The notes: generated by a model not told the origin, from the sequence alone. A stretch of 63,390 bases of DNA from Candidatus Mcinerneyibacterium aminivorans (GCA_008086245.1 VSIX01000089.1:1-63390), one strand, 5' to 3'; positions 44,436 through 52,724 are shown, numbered from the stretch's first letter. Translations and numbers: made by a program.

Positions 44436-45353
44436 ATGAAATTTAAATATAAAAATAAAAATTCGTTGAGAGTTGATAAGATGCTTGCTGAAAGATTAGA
44501 AGATAGAAGCAGAAGCCAGATAAAAAAAGTTATAAAAAAAGGTTTTGTGAAGATTAATGGAAGTATTGTTAAAAAACCCAGCTATTCGGTTAAATACCGG
44601 GATATTATTGAAATATCATTTCCAAAAGAAAAAGAAACAACTCTTAAACCCGAAAAATTGGATATTGAAATTGTATACGAAGACAAATACATTGCAATTG
44701 TAAATAAACCGGCGGGTATGCTTGTACATCCAACAAAAAATAAAAAAGAAGGTACTCTGGCGAATGCACTTTTATATCATTTTAATAAATTATCTGAAAT
44801 TAATGAAATAAGACCCGGCATTGTACACAGAATAGATAAGAATACATCCGGTTTACTAATAGTTGCAAAAAACAATAAAGCACATAGAAAAATTTCATCT
44901 ATGATCCAGAGAAAAGATATAGAAAGAAAATACTGGGCTTTATTAAAGGGGAATTTGAAAAAACCTACAGGTGAGATAATAGCACCTATCGGAAGAAATA
45001 AAAGCAACAGAACTAAAATGGATGTAGTGCTGGAAGGAAAGCATGCTCATACAAAGTACAGGATAGTTGAAAAATATAAAAATTATACACTGGCCGAGTT
45101 TTCCCTGACAACGGGAAGAACCCATCAAATTAGGGTTCATGCAAGCTTTATAGGGACTCCCGTTCTGGGGGATGTTAAATACGGAGGAACTATAACAGAC
45201 AAAAGATTTAAATTTGTAAAGAGACAGCTGCTTCATTCAAAAATATTATCTTTTCAGCATCCCTATCTGGATAAGAAAATTGATATAGAGATATCGGTGC
45301 CGGAAGATTTTCAAAAGGTTCTTGATAAATTAAAAAGCGGGAACTACAGCTGA
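44436..45353 (+). CDS. Pseudouridine synthase, RluD family
   Basis: A 305-residue enzyme that isomerises uridine to pseudouridine, probably in 23S rRNA. An N-terminal S4 RNA-binding domain (about 10-65; RSRSQIKKVIKKGFVKING) precedes the catalytic domain with the active-site Asp in GIVHRIDKNTSGLLIVAK and the TTGRTHQIRVH motif. Domain order fits RluD, though RluC-type specificity cannot be excluded. The last 10 bases overlap the convergent surface-protein gene. Confidence 0.92.
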   Translation: MKFKYKNKNSLRVDKMLAERLEDRSRSQIKKVIKKGFVKINGSIVKKPSYSVKYRDIIEISFPKEKETTLKPEKLDIEIVYEDKYIAIVNKPAGMLVHPTKNKKEGTLANALLYHFNKLSEINEIRPGIVHRIDKNTSGLLIVAKNNKAHRKISSMIQRKDIERKYWALLKGNLKKPTGEIIAPIGRNKSNRTKMDVVLEGKHAHTKYRIVEKYKNYTLAEFSLTTGRTHQIRVHASFIGTPVLGDVKYGGTITDKRFKFVKRQLLHSKILSFQHPYLDKKIDIEISVPEDFQKVLDKLKSGNYS

Positions 45354-46561
45354 TCAGAAATTGTCATATAATAATAATAGTCGCCTTCTTTATATAAAAA
45401 GAAAATAGGGAGAGACTTTCTTTGATTATTAATAATCATATCAATTTTTAATTTATCTTTTGATATATTTTTATTTTCTATCCAATTAGCAGGAATTCTC
45501 AAATACAGATAAGCTTTCTTTATATTTTTATTATTGATGTTACTTTTAATAGAAATTTGTTGTAGATAGGTATTTTTTTGTGATGAATCAACAGCTATTG
45601 CTTTTATCCATTTATCTTTAATTTTAACCTTGTTTTTTGTTATTACAATAAAGTGAAATATGTTTGTATCGTTTTTTGAAATAATTACATCTTTTTTCTC
45701 AGCATACCAATCATAATCAAATTTTAGAGAAAATCCAAATGAAAGTTTGTCATAGAAGTTGTTGTTAAACTCATTCTGATATGCAAGATTAAAGTTTAAA
45801 AGATGGTAATTAATTGAAAATCCGGCATTAATACTTTTATCAAAGTTTATTCCAATAGAAGGGATAAATTTATCATTTATAAAGGATTTCAAGTATCCTA
45901 TTCCCATTTGATTTTCAAATTCATCAAATTCATTTTTGTATGTATGGTTGTTAAAAAAAAATGTACCGTATTTGTTTTTATAAGTAATGCCGTTATCATA
46001 ATTGATATGTTCATCTGAATTCAAAGCTTTTACGGATGAACTTAAATAAAAATCTTTTTTAAAATTCCAGATGATACCAAAATCCAGAAAGAATTCATTT
46101 TTGCTGTATTCAATGCTGGAGTTTTCTAATTCATTCCATATATCCATTTTTTGGAAATAAAAGCTGGTGCCTAAACCTAGATAGAAATTTTTATATTTTT
46201 GACCGTAATTAATACCTAAAGTATTTTCTGAATACCCCACCTTGCTGTCAAAATTATTTAGAAAAAGCTGTATTCCTCCTTCATATTCGAAAGGTTGATA
46301 AATGGAGAGAAGGTTTTTTTCCGGTAAATCAAATTCATTATTGAAATTGTAATAATATTTACTGTTAAAAATTGAAAAGCTTAATTTTTTTTGAAGTAAT
46401 GGAAGCGAAGCTGGATTAACAAAAGAGGTGTCTATTGAATATAGATCTCTGTATCCGGTTCTTATGCTCATTGAAAGGTTAGAACCGTTAATATCTTCAT
46501 AGCAATAAATATTTGTAATGACTAAAATAAATAATATACAGATTAAAAACTTATTTTTCAT
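45344..46561 (-). CDS. Predicted outer-membrane barrel protein with C-terminal soluble domain
   Basis: I do not recognise a named family. The 405-residue protein has a signal peptide (about residues 1-20). About 250 residues of alternating strands follow (NTLGINYGQKYKNFYLGLG), together with SFVNPASLPLL, a phrase common near the start of FadL/PorV-like barrels. The final 110 residues are a separate beta-rich domain (AYLYLRIPANWIENKNIS, PIFFLYKEGDYYYYM) that faintly recalls the archaeal PGF-pre-PGF domain. It overlaps the upstream exported gene by 11 bases. Confidence 0.7.
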   Translation of the reverse strand: MKNKFLICILFILVITNIYCYEDINGSNLSMSIRTGYRDLYSIDTSFVNPASLPLLQKKLSFSIFNSKYYYNFNNEFDLPEKNLLSIYQPFEYEGGIQLFLNNFDSKVGYSENTLGINYGQKYKNFYLGLGTSFYFQKMDIWNELENSSIEYSKNEFFLDFGIIWNFKKDFYLSSSVKALNSDEHINYDNGITYKNKYGTFFFNNHTYKNEFDEFENQMGIGYLKSFINDKFIPSIGINFDKSINAGFSINYHLLNFNLAYQNEFNNNFYDKLSFGFSLKFDYDWYAEKKDVIISKNDTNIFHFIVITKNKVKIKDKWIKAIAVDSSQKNTYLQQISIKSNINNKNIKKAYLYLRIPANWIENKNISKDKLKIDMIINNQRKSLPIFFLYKEGDYYYYMTISDQL

Positions 46562-47492
46562 TTAAATATTTTAACCTTCCAGTTCTCAGAACTTCGCCCT
46601 TAATGTTTTTAATTACATAAATGTAGATGCCTGTTTTAAGATAATTACCATTTATTAATCCATCCCATTCGGCATTAGAGATATTCTTTATATCTCCGAC
46701 ATGTTTACCCTGAAAGGTGTAAATTTTTAAAACATTAAATTCTTCGGCAGGCACCTTAATGCTATTTTGTTGTCCGGCAATTATATTTAAAACTTTTTCC
46801 GAATTTTTTTCTTTTCTAAAAATCAATAGTTCTTTTCTATTTGAAAAGTCCTCCATTCCATAATTAAATATAATTATGTTTCTTCCACTAAATAGTGAAA
46901 TTTCCTGTTTGAAATTACCATTAAAAGATTTCTCGATTTCTAAATTGTTAATGGCTAATTTGGAATTTTCGGGATAAATATTCCCTTCAATTTCTACCTT
47001 TGATTTAAAGGTGATGAAATTATTTGGAGGTTCAAAAATTCTTAAAATTGGAATATTCCTGAAGATATAAAATGTTCTAGAAAAATCCGAGGGGATATTT
47101 TTATATTCACCATCAAGATGTAAACCATTATTATCAGTTATATATTTACTTAATAACTTTACTTCGATTTTTTCACTGCTTTGAATATTGCTAATAGATA
47201 AACAAATTTTCTCAATTCCGTAGGAATCCTCATAGTTTAAATTTGGATTATAGTCTAGGTGTTTTGGAAAAACTTTAATAATTTCTTTTAAAGAAACTTC
47301 ATTATTAAAATAAACTATTTTGTTAAACTCTATTTTTATATTAATATAGCTTTCATCTCTAAGATCTATTACCATATCTGGCTTAATATATTTACCTTCA
47401 TATGAAATTTCAGACACTGAAGGGTAATCCTGTGCAAATGATATATTACCAATGATATATATTAAAATAAAAATAATGAAAAATTTTCTCAT
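46551..47492 (-). CDS. Exported protein with Ig-like repeat and FlgD-like C-terminus
   Basis: A 313-residue secreted protein: signal peptide (about 1-20), a beta-rich N-terminal domain, an Ig-like segment (IFEPPNNFITFKSKVEIEGNI), and a C-terminal region AEWDGLINGNYLKTGIYIYVIK. The last part resembles the FlgD Ig-like/type IX sorting-like fold seen in extracellular proteins of several diderm phyla. Function is unknown. It overlaps alr by four bases and the barrel gene by 11, so the two surface proteins are probably made together. Confidence 0.72.
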   Translation of the reverse strand: MRKFFIIFILIYIIGNISFAQDYPSVSEISYEGKYIKPDMVIDLRDESYINIKIEFNKIVYFNNEVSLKEIIKVFPKHLDYNPNLNYEDSYGIEKICLSISNIQSSEKIEVKLLSKYITDNNGLHLDGEYKNIPSDFSRTFYIFRNIPILRIFEPPNNFITFKSKVEIEGNIYPENSKLAINNLEIEKSFNGNFKQEISLFSGRNIIIFNYGMEDFSNRKELLIFRKEKNSEKVLNIIAGQQNSIKVPAEEFNVLKIYTFQGKHVGDIKNISNAEWDGLINGNYLKTGIYIYVIKNIKGEVLRTGRLKYLNEK

Positions 47493-48631
47493 ACGATTAT
47501 TCTTTCTATATTGGGATTGATTCTGCTTACCACTTCATAGTTAATTGTATTGGTTTTATCAGCAATTTCTTCGGCTGATATTTCTTCGCTGCTTGATTTT
47601 CCTATTAAAATAACTTCATCTTCTAATTTTGGCTCCGGTATGTTTGTGACATCCACAATAATCATATTCATGCAAACTCTTCCGCGGAGAGGAGCTCTTT
47701 TGTCGTTGATAATAACATATCCGCTATTTGAAAGTTTCCTATCATAACCATCATAATAACCTATCGGTAATATGGCAAGCTGAGTTTTATTTGTTGTTTT
47801 GTAGGTGCAGCCATAACCTATATAACTACCAGGCTGTATTGTTTTTAGCTGTCCTATAATTGTTTTCCAGCTCAATACAGGTTTTAACGTAATAGGGGTT
47901 TGGGATTCAAACTGATGTGAAAGATATGTTTCCTTGGAAGACCATAATCCATATGAGGAAATTCCGGCTCTAACCATATCATAATGGGTTTCTGGAAGCA
48001 GCAGGATAGCAGCCGAACACGCTATATGGTTTCTTGGTAATTCAAAATTATTATTTTTTGCTATGTTTATAAATTCTTCATATTTGTTCAGCTGATATTT
48101 TGCATAGGTCTTATCTGTAGTATCTTCAATGTTTGCAAAATGACTTACAAGCCCCTCCAGCTTAACATAGCTGCAATTTTTGATTTTCTCCAGGTACGCC
48201 GGAAAGTCTTCTTTTAGTATTCCCTGTCTGTTTGTTCCTGTTTCGCATTTCAGATTAATTTTAATATTTTCTTTTCTATTCTTTGCTAATTCACAAATTT
48301 TGTTCAGGGATTCTTTATTGGTAACTACATGAATTAAATTATATTCAAATAGGTATTTTAAATTATTTATGTTTACATAACCTAGAACATATATATCTTT
48401 TTTAATCCCGTTTTCTCTTAATTTTATAGCAGATTCAAGCATGTGTACTCCATAGGTATCTACCAATCCAACCTGCTCTTCGGTTATTGAAACAGCTTTT
48501 TTGATATCATGGCCATAAGCATTGGCCTTAACAACAAACATCAGTTTCGAATTATTTGTTTGAGATTTGATATTTCTTAAATTATGAATTAAATTCTCTT
48601 TATTAATTTCAACCCATGTATTATTTTTCAT
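47489..48631 (-). CDS. alr: Alanine racemase
   Basis: A PLP enzyme that converts L- to D-alanine for peptidoglycan, feeding the MurF step. The PLP Lys is in MFVVKANAYGHDIKKAV near residue 37. The second catalytic region is LPIGYYDGYDR, and other family blocks are RAGISSYGLW, SHFANIEDT and RGRVCMNMIIVDV. Start ATG 48631 has AAGGTG 6 bases upstream; a GTG at 48640 would add three residues. It lies inside an envelope operon. Confidence 0.94.
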   Translation of the reverse strand: MKNNTWVEINKENLIHNLRNIKSQTNNSKLMFVVKANAYGHDIKKAVSITEEQVGLVDTYGVHMLESAIKLRENGIKKDIYVLGYVNINNLKYLFEYNLIHVVTNKESLNKICELAKNRKENIKINLKCETGTNRQGILKEDFPAYLEKIKNCSYVKLEGLVSHFANIEDTTDKTYAKYQLNKYEEFINIAKNNNFELPRNHIACSAAILLLPETHYDMVRAGISSYGLWSSKETYLSHQFESQTPITLKPVLSWKTIIGQLKTIQPGSYIGYGCTYKTTNKTQLAILPIGYYDGYDRKLSNSGYVIINDKRAPLRGRVCMNMIIVDVTNIPEPKLEDEVILIGKSSSEEISAEEIADKTNTINYEVVSRINPNIERIIV

Positions 48632-48636
48632 AACTA

Positions 48637-49416
48637 TCACCTTAAACTTGACAGATATTTTTTTGCTTTCTTTTTTAGGGATTTTCTATTTGAATTGCTG
48701 TTTATAAATTTTTTAAGATATTTCCTGGCATCCGATTTGTAATAATTATTATTCTTGGAAAGATTATAATAAATATAACCCAATCCATAATATGTTAAAT
48801 GGTAATCAGGATTCCTATATGTAAGCAATTTTAGTTGATCAATCGCATCTCTAGATTTTCCGGAATAATAATAAGCCATTCCAAGATTATATCTCATATA
48901 AGAATTTTTATGGTTAGATAGATGAGAATGAAAAAAATTTATCGCCTGTGAGAAATCACCCTCCTGCATTAATAATGTTGTCAACCTGGTAATTAAATAG
49001 TTTGATCTATATCCATTGTTGTAGGCGCTCAAATAATAATTAACAGCAGATGAAAAAAACTTTTCTGAATCATAATTTAATCCCATATAATAGTTTACAT
49101 ACTTGTTGTTGGGATATTTATTATAAAGTTCTCTTAATATTTTTTTTGATGAAGAATGGTTTCCTTTAAGATAAAAATACCTGCTTTTTAAAATTTTAGT
49201 TTCAAAAGTTTGAACATTCCTGCTGTCCAGCTCTTTTAAATATTTTTTCGCTTCTTTGTGCTTTTCTTTATTTAAGCTATCTCTTGTTAAAGATATAAGA
49301 GTTTCGGTTTCAACATTGCTAAATCTGGTTTCTTTCTTTTCTTTAATTTCTTCCCTTGTTTTTGCACATCCAAAAATAATCAAAACAATAAGCAAAATTG
49401 CAGTAACTTTTTTCAT
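48637..49416 (-). CDS. TPR-repeat lipoprotein
   Basis: A 260-residue envelope protein. Signal peptide LIVLIIFGC with lipidation Cys near residue 17. The mature part carries about five TPR-like helical pairs (YYMGLNYDSEKFFSSAVNYYLSAY, MRYNLGMAYYYSGKSRDAIDQL). It likely acts as a scaffold for partner proteins; no specific partner is evident. ATG 49416 follows AGGAGG. First gene of the minus-strand unit with alr and the two surface proteins. Confidence 0.82.
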   Translation of the reverse strand: MKKVTAILLIVLIIFGCAKTREEIKEKKETRFSNVETETLISLTRDSLNKEKHKEAKKYLKELDSRNVQTFETKILKSRYFYLKGNHSSSKKILRELYNKYPNNKYVNYYMGLNYDSEKFFSSAVNYYLSAYNNGYRSNYLITRLTTLLMQEGDFSQAINFFHSHLSNHKNSYMRYNLGMAYYYSGKSRDAIDQLKLLTYRNPDYHLTYYGLGYIYYNLSKNNNYYKSDARKYLKKFINSNSNRKSLKKKAKKYLSSLR

Positions 49417-49461
49417 TAATCCTCCTTTAAATATCAAATAATTTATGATTACCTTTAAAAA

Positions 49462-49490
49462 ATAATACCACGAAACTTCCATTAAATCAA
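49462..49490 (-). promoter_or_regulatory. Promoter of the TPR-lipoprotein/alr operon
   Basis: Minus strand TTGATT (49490-49485), 17-bp spacer, extended -10 TGGTATTAT (hexamer 49467-49462). Confidence 0.65.
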
Positions 49491-49791
49491 TGTATTAATG
49501 TATATAACTGCTTGATTCAGCCGGTAACTTGATGTATTAATTATACTTATAAACCTATAAAATTAAAGAGACTATTAAATTTTGATTGTACATATGTAAA
49601 GTTGGTTAAATAATACCATTTTACTGCTTTTGGCTTGTTTATTTTTAAATTTCTTATTTTGTAATTATTTTTTTAATAGATGACTACCTCATAATACATT
49701 TGGGATATTAAGTATGCAAATTTAGAGGATATATAATATCTAAAGAACCTACATTTATTGAAATAGTTGAAATATAAATAAATTATTGAGA
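49491..49791. other. Intergenic region between divergent operons
   Basis: AT-rich non-coding DNA between the TPR lipoprotein and YbgC genes. The only structure I see is the left arm of a 17-bp inverted repeat. Confidence 0.5.
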
Positions 49792-49822
49792 TTGAAAAAA
49801 CATATTAAAATGGTATTATTTA
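49607..49822. repeat. 17-bp perfect inverted repeats bounding a 216-bp segment
   Basis: TAAATAATACCATTTTA (49607-49623) recurs in perfect reverse complement at 49806-49822, just before the YbgC gene. The right arm contains the predicted -10 of that gene. No clear target duplication is seen. Confidence 0.6.
49792..49819 (+). promoter_or_regulatory. Promoter giving a leaderless YbgC mRNA
   Basis: TTGAAA (49792-49797), 16-bp spacer, TATTAT (49814-49819) with TGG extended -10. The ATG at 49826 is exactly 6 bases after the hexamer, and no Shine-Dalgarno sequence is present. Confidence 0.65.
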
Positions 49823-49825
49823 TTT

Positions 49826-50233
49826 ATGAAATTGAAAACGGAATATAGGGTAATATACGGAGATACAGATCAGATGGGGGTAGTTTATAATGCTAACTAT
49901 CTTAAGATGTTTGAAAGAGGAAGAAATGAGTTCTTCCGTCAGCTAAATTTTTCCTATAGAAAGCTTGAAAAAAATCATGATATTCTGCTTCCAGTAGTTG
50001 AATCTTACTGCAAATATCTAAAAGGTGCCCGGTATGATGACCTATTAGAAATTATTACAGAAGTTGTTAGCCTTAATCCTGTGAAGATAAAATTTGAATA
50101 TGAAATCAGAAGAGAATCCGAAATCGTGGCTGAAGGTTATACCCTCCATGTTTTTATGAAAAATAATAAAATACATAGGCTGGATAAAGATGTCTATAAT
50201 AATTTAAAAAATTTAATAAGTAATCAAAAATGA
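49826..50233 (+). CDS. Acyl-CoA thioesterase, YbgC/4HBT family
   Basis: A 135-residue hotdog-fold thioesterase. The active-site segment is YGDTDQMGVVYNANYLKMFERGR, shown here in two parts: YGDTDQMGVVYNANYL with the catalytic Asp, then FERGR. These enzymes hydrolyse acyl-CoA or acyl-ACP esters; the YbgC group is linked to envelope phospholipid metabolism in some bacteria. Substrate unknown. The start lacks a ribosome-binding site and is probably leaderless. Overlaps birA by 4 bases. Confidence 0.9.
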   Translation: MKLKTEYRVIYGDTDQMGVVYNANYLKMFERGRNEFFRQLNFSYRKLEKNHDILLPVVESYCKYLKGARYDDLLEIITEVVSLNPVKIKFEYEIRRESEIVAEGYTLHVFMKNNKIHRLDKDVYNNLKNLISNQK

Positions 50234-50931
50234 AAATAAAATATTTTAAAAAACTTGGTTCTACCAATAGGTATTTGTTACACAAAATTAAAAATAATTC
50301 CATAGATGAATTTCCGATTTGTGTTAAGGCCGAAGTTCAGACAGATGGAATTGGTAGATATAATAGACACTGGGAATCAAAAAAAGGTGGGTTATACTTC
50401 AGTATTGCTTTAAAATTAAATATCAGAGAAAATTTTAAAGCATATCCTTTATATGTTTCGATGATTCTTCATAAATTATTGGTTGAAAATTACAATATTA
50501 AAAATTTAAAAATTAAATGGCCAAATGATTTGTATTACAATAATAGCAAATTAGCAGGGGTTCTAACCCAGAATATTGTTAAAGGGAGAAAAGTATTTAT
50601 TGTGATAGGTGTTGGATTAAATGTGTTAAATAATCCACAAATAAATAGTTCTATATCATTGAATAGTATAATATCTGATAAAACAAAAATAAATATTGAA
50701 AAGATATTCAAGGAGTTTTTAACTCTCTTTGAAAACTCATCATTTAGGGATAAGAAGATTGTAGAATATTTGAATAAAAATCTATATGGAAAAAATAGAA
50801 CAAAACAATTAAAAATTAATGAAGAATATAGAAATGTTAAAATCTGCAGGATAAATGATGATTTCTCTTTAATAATCAAAGAAAAGAATGGAACTATTCG
50901 AAATATAAATATTGGTGAAGTTATGGGCTAA
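50230..50931 (+). CDS. birA: Biotin--protein ligase, monofunctional
   Basis: Attaches biotin to carboxylase or decarboxylase carrier domains via biotinyl-AMP. The 233-residue protein has LGSTNRYL, the biotinyl-AMP loop TDGIGRYNRHWES (a variant of GRGRxxRxW), KWPNDLYYNNSKLAGVL, and VIGVGLNV. It lacks the N-terminal helix-turn-helix of E. coli BirA, so it is not a repressor. Its stop overlaps the convergent Fur-family gene by 4 bases. Confidence 0.92.
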   Translation: MKIKYFKKLGSTNRYLLHKIKNNSIDEFPICVKAEVQTDGIGRYNRHWESKKGGLYFSIALKLNIRENFKAYPLYVSMILHKLLVENYNIKNLKIKWPNDLYYNNSKLAGVLTQNIVKGRKVFIVIGVGLNVLNNPQINSSISLNSIISDKTKINIEKIFKEFLTLFENSSFRDKKIVEYLNKNLYGKNRTKQLKINEEYRNVKICRINDDFSLIIKEKNGTIRNINIGEVMG

Positions 50932-51341
50932 TCTTTTTTATCTGACAAACAGTTTTTACAGATACCTTTTAATCCTATATGAACATAATTAATCTTATGG
51001 TTGTCAATATAATCATAATCAAAAAGATTGTTTTCTAAATTTATATCGTATAGTTTCCCGCACTTGGTGCATTTAAAATGCATGTGGTCATGCGTGTTTA
51101 TATCGTATCTCATCTGCTTGTCATCGCAGTGTAATCTTAATAATAGGTCTTTCTCACAGAACAATTTAACGGTATTATAAACTGTTGTTTTTGAAAGGGT
51201 GGGGTTGGTATTTTTCAGATCATTATAAATTCTATCAATACTTGGATGAATTTGATTTTCTTTTAGATATTTGTATATTATAAGTCTCTGGTATGAGGGA
51301 TTAATTCCATTATTTTCCAGAATATCTTTAGTTTTTTTCAT
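50928..51341 (-). CDS. Fur/PerR family metalloregulator
   Basis: A 137-residue winged-helix repressor. The DNA-binding part has SYQRLIIYKYL and LSKTTVYNTVKLF. The dimer/metal domain has HCDDKQMRYD and the H-D-H-M-H-F cluster, with structural zinc from CTKCGK and CKNC. The architecture fits PerR as well as Fur; peroxide sensing is plausible next to oxidative-stress genes but not provable here. The promoter predicts a leaderless message. Divergent to the EncFtn-like gene, which it may control. Confidence 0.9.
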   Translation of the reverse strand: MKKTKDILENNGINPSYQRLIIYKYLKENQIHPSIDRIYNDLKNTNPTLSKTTVYNTVKLFCEKDLLLRLHCDDKQMRYDINTHDHMHFKCTKCGKLYDINLENNLFDYDYIDNHKINYVHIGLKGICKNCLSDKKD

Positions 51342-51347
51342 ACCTTT

Positions 51348-51375
51348 ATTCTAACAGGATAATTAATAGAATCAA
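51348..51375 (-). promoter_or_regulatory. Promoter giving a leaderless Fur-family mRNA
   Basis: Minus strand TTGATT (51375-51370), 16-bp spacer, TAGAAT (51353-51348), then 6 bases and the ATG at 51341. AAAGGT between -10 and ATG is too close to act as a ribosome-binding site. Confidence 0.55.
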
Positions 51376-51515
51376 GTTAATTCCTTATAGAAGTGAAACA
51401 ATTGCATAACTGTAAAAATTACAAAAATATTATATAATAGGAAAAACTGTTCTACCCATAAATGTGAAAATAATATATTACAATACTTAATATTGGTAAT
51501 AATAAATTAATATTA

Positions 51516-51543
51516 TTGAATAATCCAATAAACCTTTTATATA
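51516..51543 (+). promoter_or_regulatory. Candidate promoter of the EncFtn-like gene
   Basis: TTGAAT (51516-51521), 16-bp spacer, TATATA (51538-51543), placing the tandem repeats in the 5' untranslated region. The region is very AT-rich, so the match is not strong. Confidence 0.4.
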
Positions 51544-51563
51544 TTAGATAAAGTAATCAAAAT

Positions 51564-51599
51564 TATTCTTGTAATAATAATCTATTCATGTAATAATAA
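51564..51599 (+). promoter_or_regulatory. Tandem 17-bp direct repeats, probable operator
   Basis: TATTCTTGTAATAATAA (51564-51580) and TATTCATGTAATAATAA (51583-51599) differ at one base, with a 19-bp period. A shortened copy of the GTAATAATAA half lies at 51496-51505. They sit just before the ribosome-binding site of the EncFtn-like gene and face the Fur-family gene. Confidence 0.6.
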
Positions 51600-51632
51600 A
51601 ATATATTGTTGAAATAACAAGGAGGTATTATT

Positions 51633-51920
51633 ATGAGTCAATATCATGAACCTGCTGAAAAATTAAGTGAAAAAACTAAAGATCTTGTAAGAGCCCTGAA
51701 TAGCTTGAAGGAGGAAATTGAAGCTGTTAACTGGTATCAGCAAAGAGTAGATGCAACAGCTGATAAATCAATTAAGGACATACTCGCGCATAATAGGGAT
51801 GAAGAAATTGAACACGCATGCATGACTATTGAGTGGTTGAGAAGGAACATGCCAGCATGGGATGAAGAATTAAAAACTTATCTTTTTACAGAAGATCCTA
51901 TAACCGAACTTGAAGATTGA
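51633..51920 (+). CDS. Encapsulated-ferritin-like (EncFtn) protein
   Basis: A 95-residue two-helix ferritin-like protein. EEIEAVNWYQQRVDA and LAHNRDEEIEHACMTIEWLRR match the EncFtn family, with Glu of the first motif and Glu/His of NRDEEIEH as ferroxidase ligands. EncFtn forms a decamer that oxidises iron inside an encapsulin shell. This protein stops soon after TYLFTEDPITELED, so it has no cargo-targeting tail, and no encapsulin shell gene is in the window. AGGAGG ribosome-binding site. Confidence 0.9.
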   Translation: MSQYHEPAEKLSEKTKDLVRALNSLKEEIEAVNWYQQRVDATADKSIKDILAHNRDEEIEHACMTIEWLRRNMPAWDEELKTYLFTEDPITELED

Positions 51921-52009
51921 TAATCAAAATTTTTACAGGTCTGAAAAAATTTTTAAAAATATCAATAGCTTTAGAATTTTTTAATTTTTTAAATTTAATT
52001 GTATTCAAT

Positions 52010-52037
52010 GGGATAGGATCAAATCTTCTCCTATCCC
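52010..52037. repeat. Perfect 9-bp hairpin after the EncFtn-like gene
   Basis: GGGATAGGA (52010-52018) pairs with TCCTATCCC (52029-52037) around a 10-base loop. No T-tract follows on either strand; factor-dependent termination or RNA stabilisation is possible. Confidence 0.5.
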
Positions 52038-52080
52038 AGAACAAAAAAACTCAAAATATTAAAATATTTTAAATTGTTTG

Positions 52081-52109
52081 TTGACAGGCGGTGGTTATGG
52101 TATTATATT
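52081..52109 (+). promoter_or_regulatory. Promoter of the TetR-family gene
   Basis: TTGACA (52081-52086), 17-bp spacer, TATATT (52104-52109). An ATGGTATTAT extended -10 overlaps it (hexamer 52101-52106). Confidence 0.7.
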
Positions 52110-52120
52110 TATTTAAAAGG

Positions 52121-52140
52121 AGGTTAGTGAATGCTAACTA
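52121..52140 (+). promoter_or_regulatory. TetR operator 1, overlapping ribosome-binding site and start codon
   Basis: GTTAG (52124-52128) and CTAAC (52134-52138) form an inverted repeat with a 6-base spacer containing the ATG. The left half is contiguous with the AGGAGG. Fourteen bases and the half-site geometry match operator 2 at 52742-52763. Confidence 0.7.
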
Positions 52141-52724
52141 ACAATAAGATAAATTATACCGAAAGGCAGATGGAGATATTAAATTCAGCTCTTAACATTA
52201 TATCCGAAAGGGGTATTGAAAATTTAACAATGAAAAATATTGGAGAAGAATTAAATATTTCTGATGCGGCCCTTTATAAACACTTTAAAAGGAAAAATGA
52301 AATATTTTATGGTATTGCCTCTATTTTTGAAACAGAATCAAATGAAATTCTTCAGGGGATCATAAATAAAAAGATGAAATGTGTGGAAAAAATAAGAACT
52401 TTTTATTTAAATAGAATAGAAAAATTTGCTAATAATAAATCTACAACAGTAGTCCTGTTTTCAAGTGAAATAATTGATGATGATCGGTTTAAAAATAAAA
52501 TATTTAATATTATGAAAATTCATAAAAAATTGATAATGGGTGAAATCAAAAAGGGACAGCGTAAAAATGAGATAGCAAATATTGATCCCGAACATTTATT
52601 TAATATAATTATGGGCAGTTTAAGATTGATGGTTGAAAAGTGGAGATTAAGCGGGTTTAAATTTGATTTAAAGGAAGAAGCAGCTCAAATGTGGAAGAGT
52701 TTGTCGAAGATATTAAAAAAGTAA
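52131..52724 (+). CDS. TetR/AcrR family transcriptional regulator
   Basis: A 197-residue repressor. The N-terminal helix-turn-helix is typical: ILNSALNIISERGIENLTM then ISDAALYKHFKRKNEIFYG. The C-terminal helical domain (about 60-197) binds an unknown ligand. A palindrome overlaps its own start, and a near-identical one precedes the downstream ferredoxin gene, so autoregulation plus control of the Hcp run is inferred. AGGAGG ribosome-binding site inside operator 1. Confidence 0.92.
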   Translation: MLTNNKINYTERQMEILNSALNIISERGIENLTMKNIGEELNISDAALYKHFKRKNEIFYGIASIFETESNEILQGIINKKMKCVEKIRTFYLNRIEKFANNKSTTVVLFSSEIIDDDRFKNKIFNIMKIHKKLIMGEIKKGQRKNEIANIDPEHLFNIIMGSLRLMVEKWRLSGFKFDLKEEAAQMWKSLSKILKK

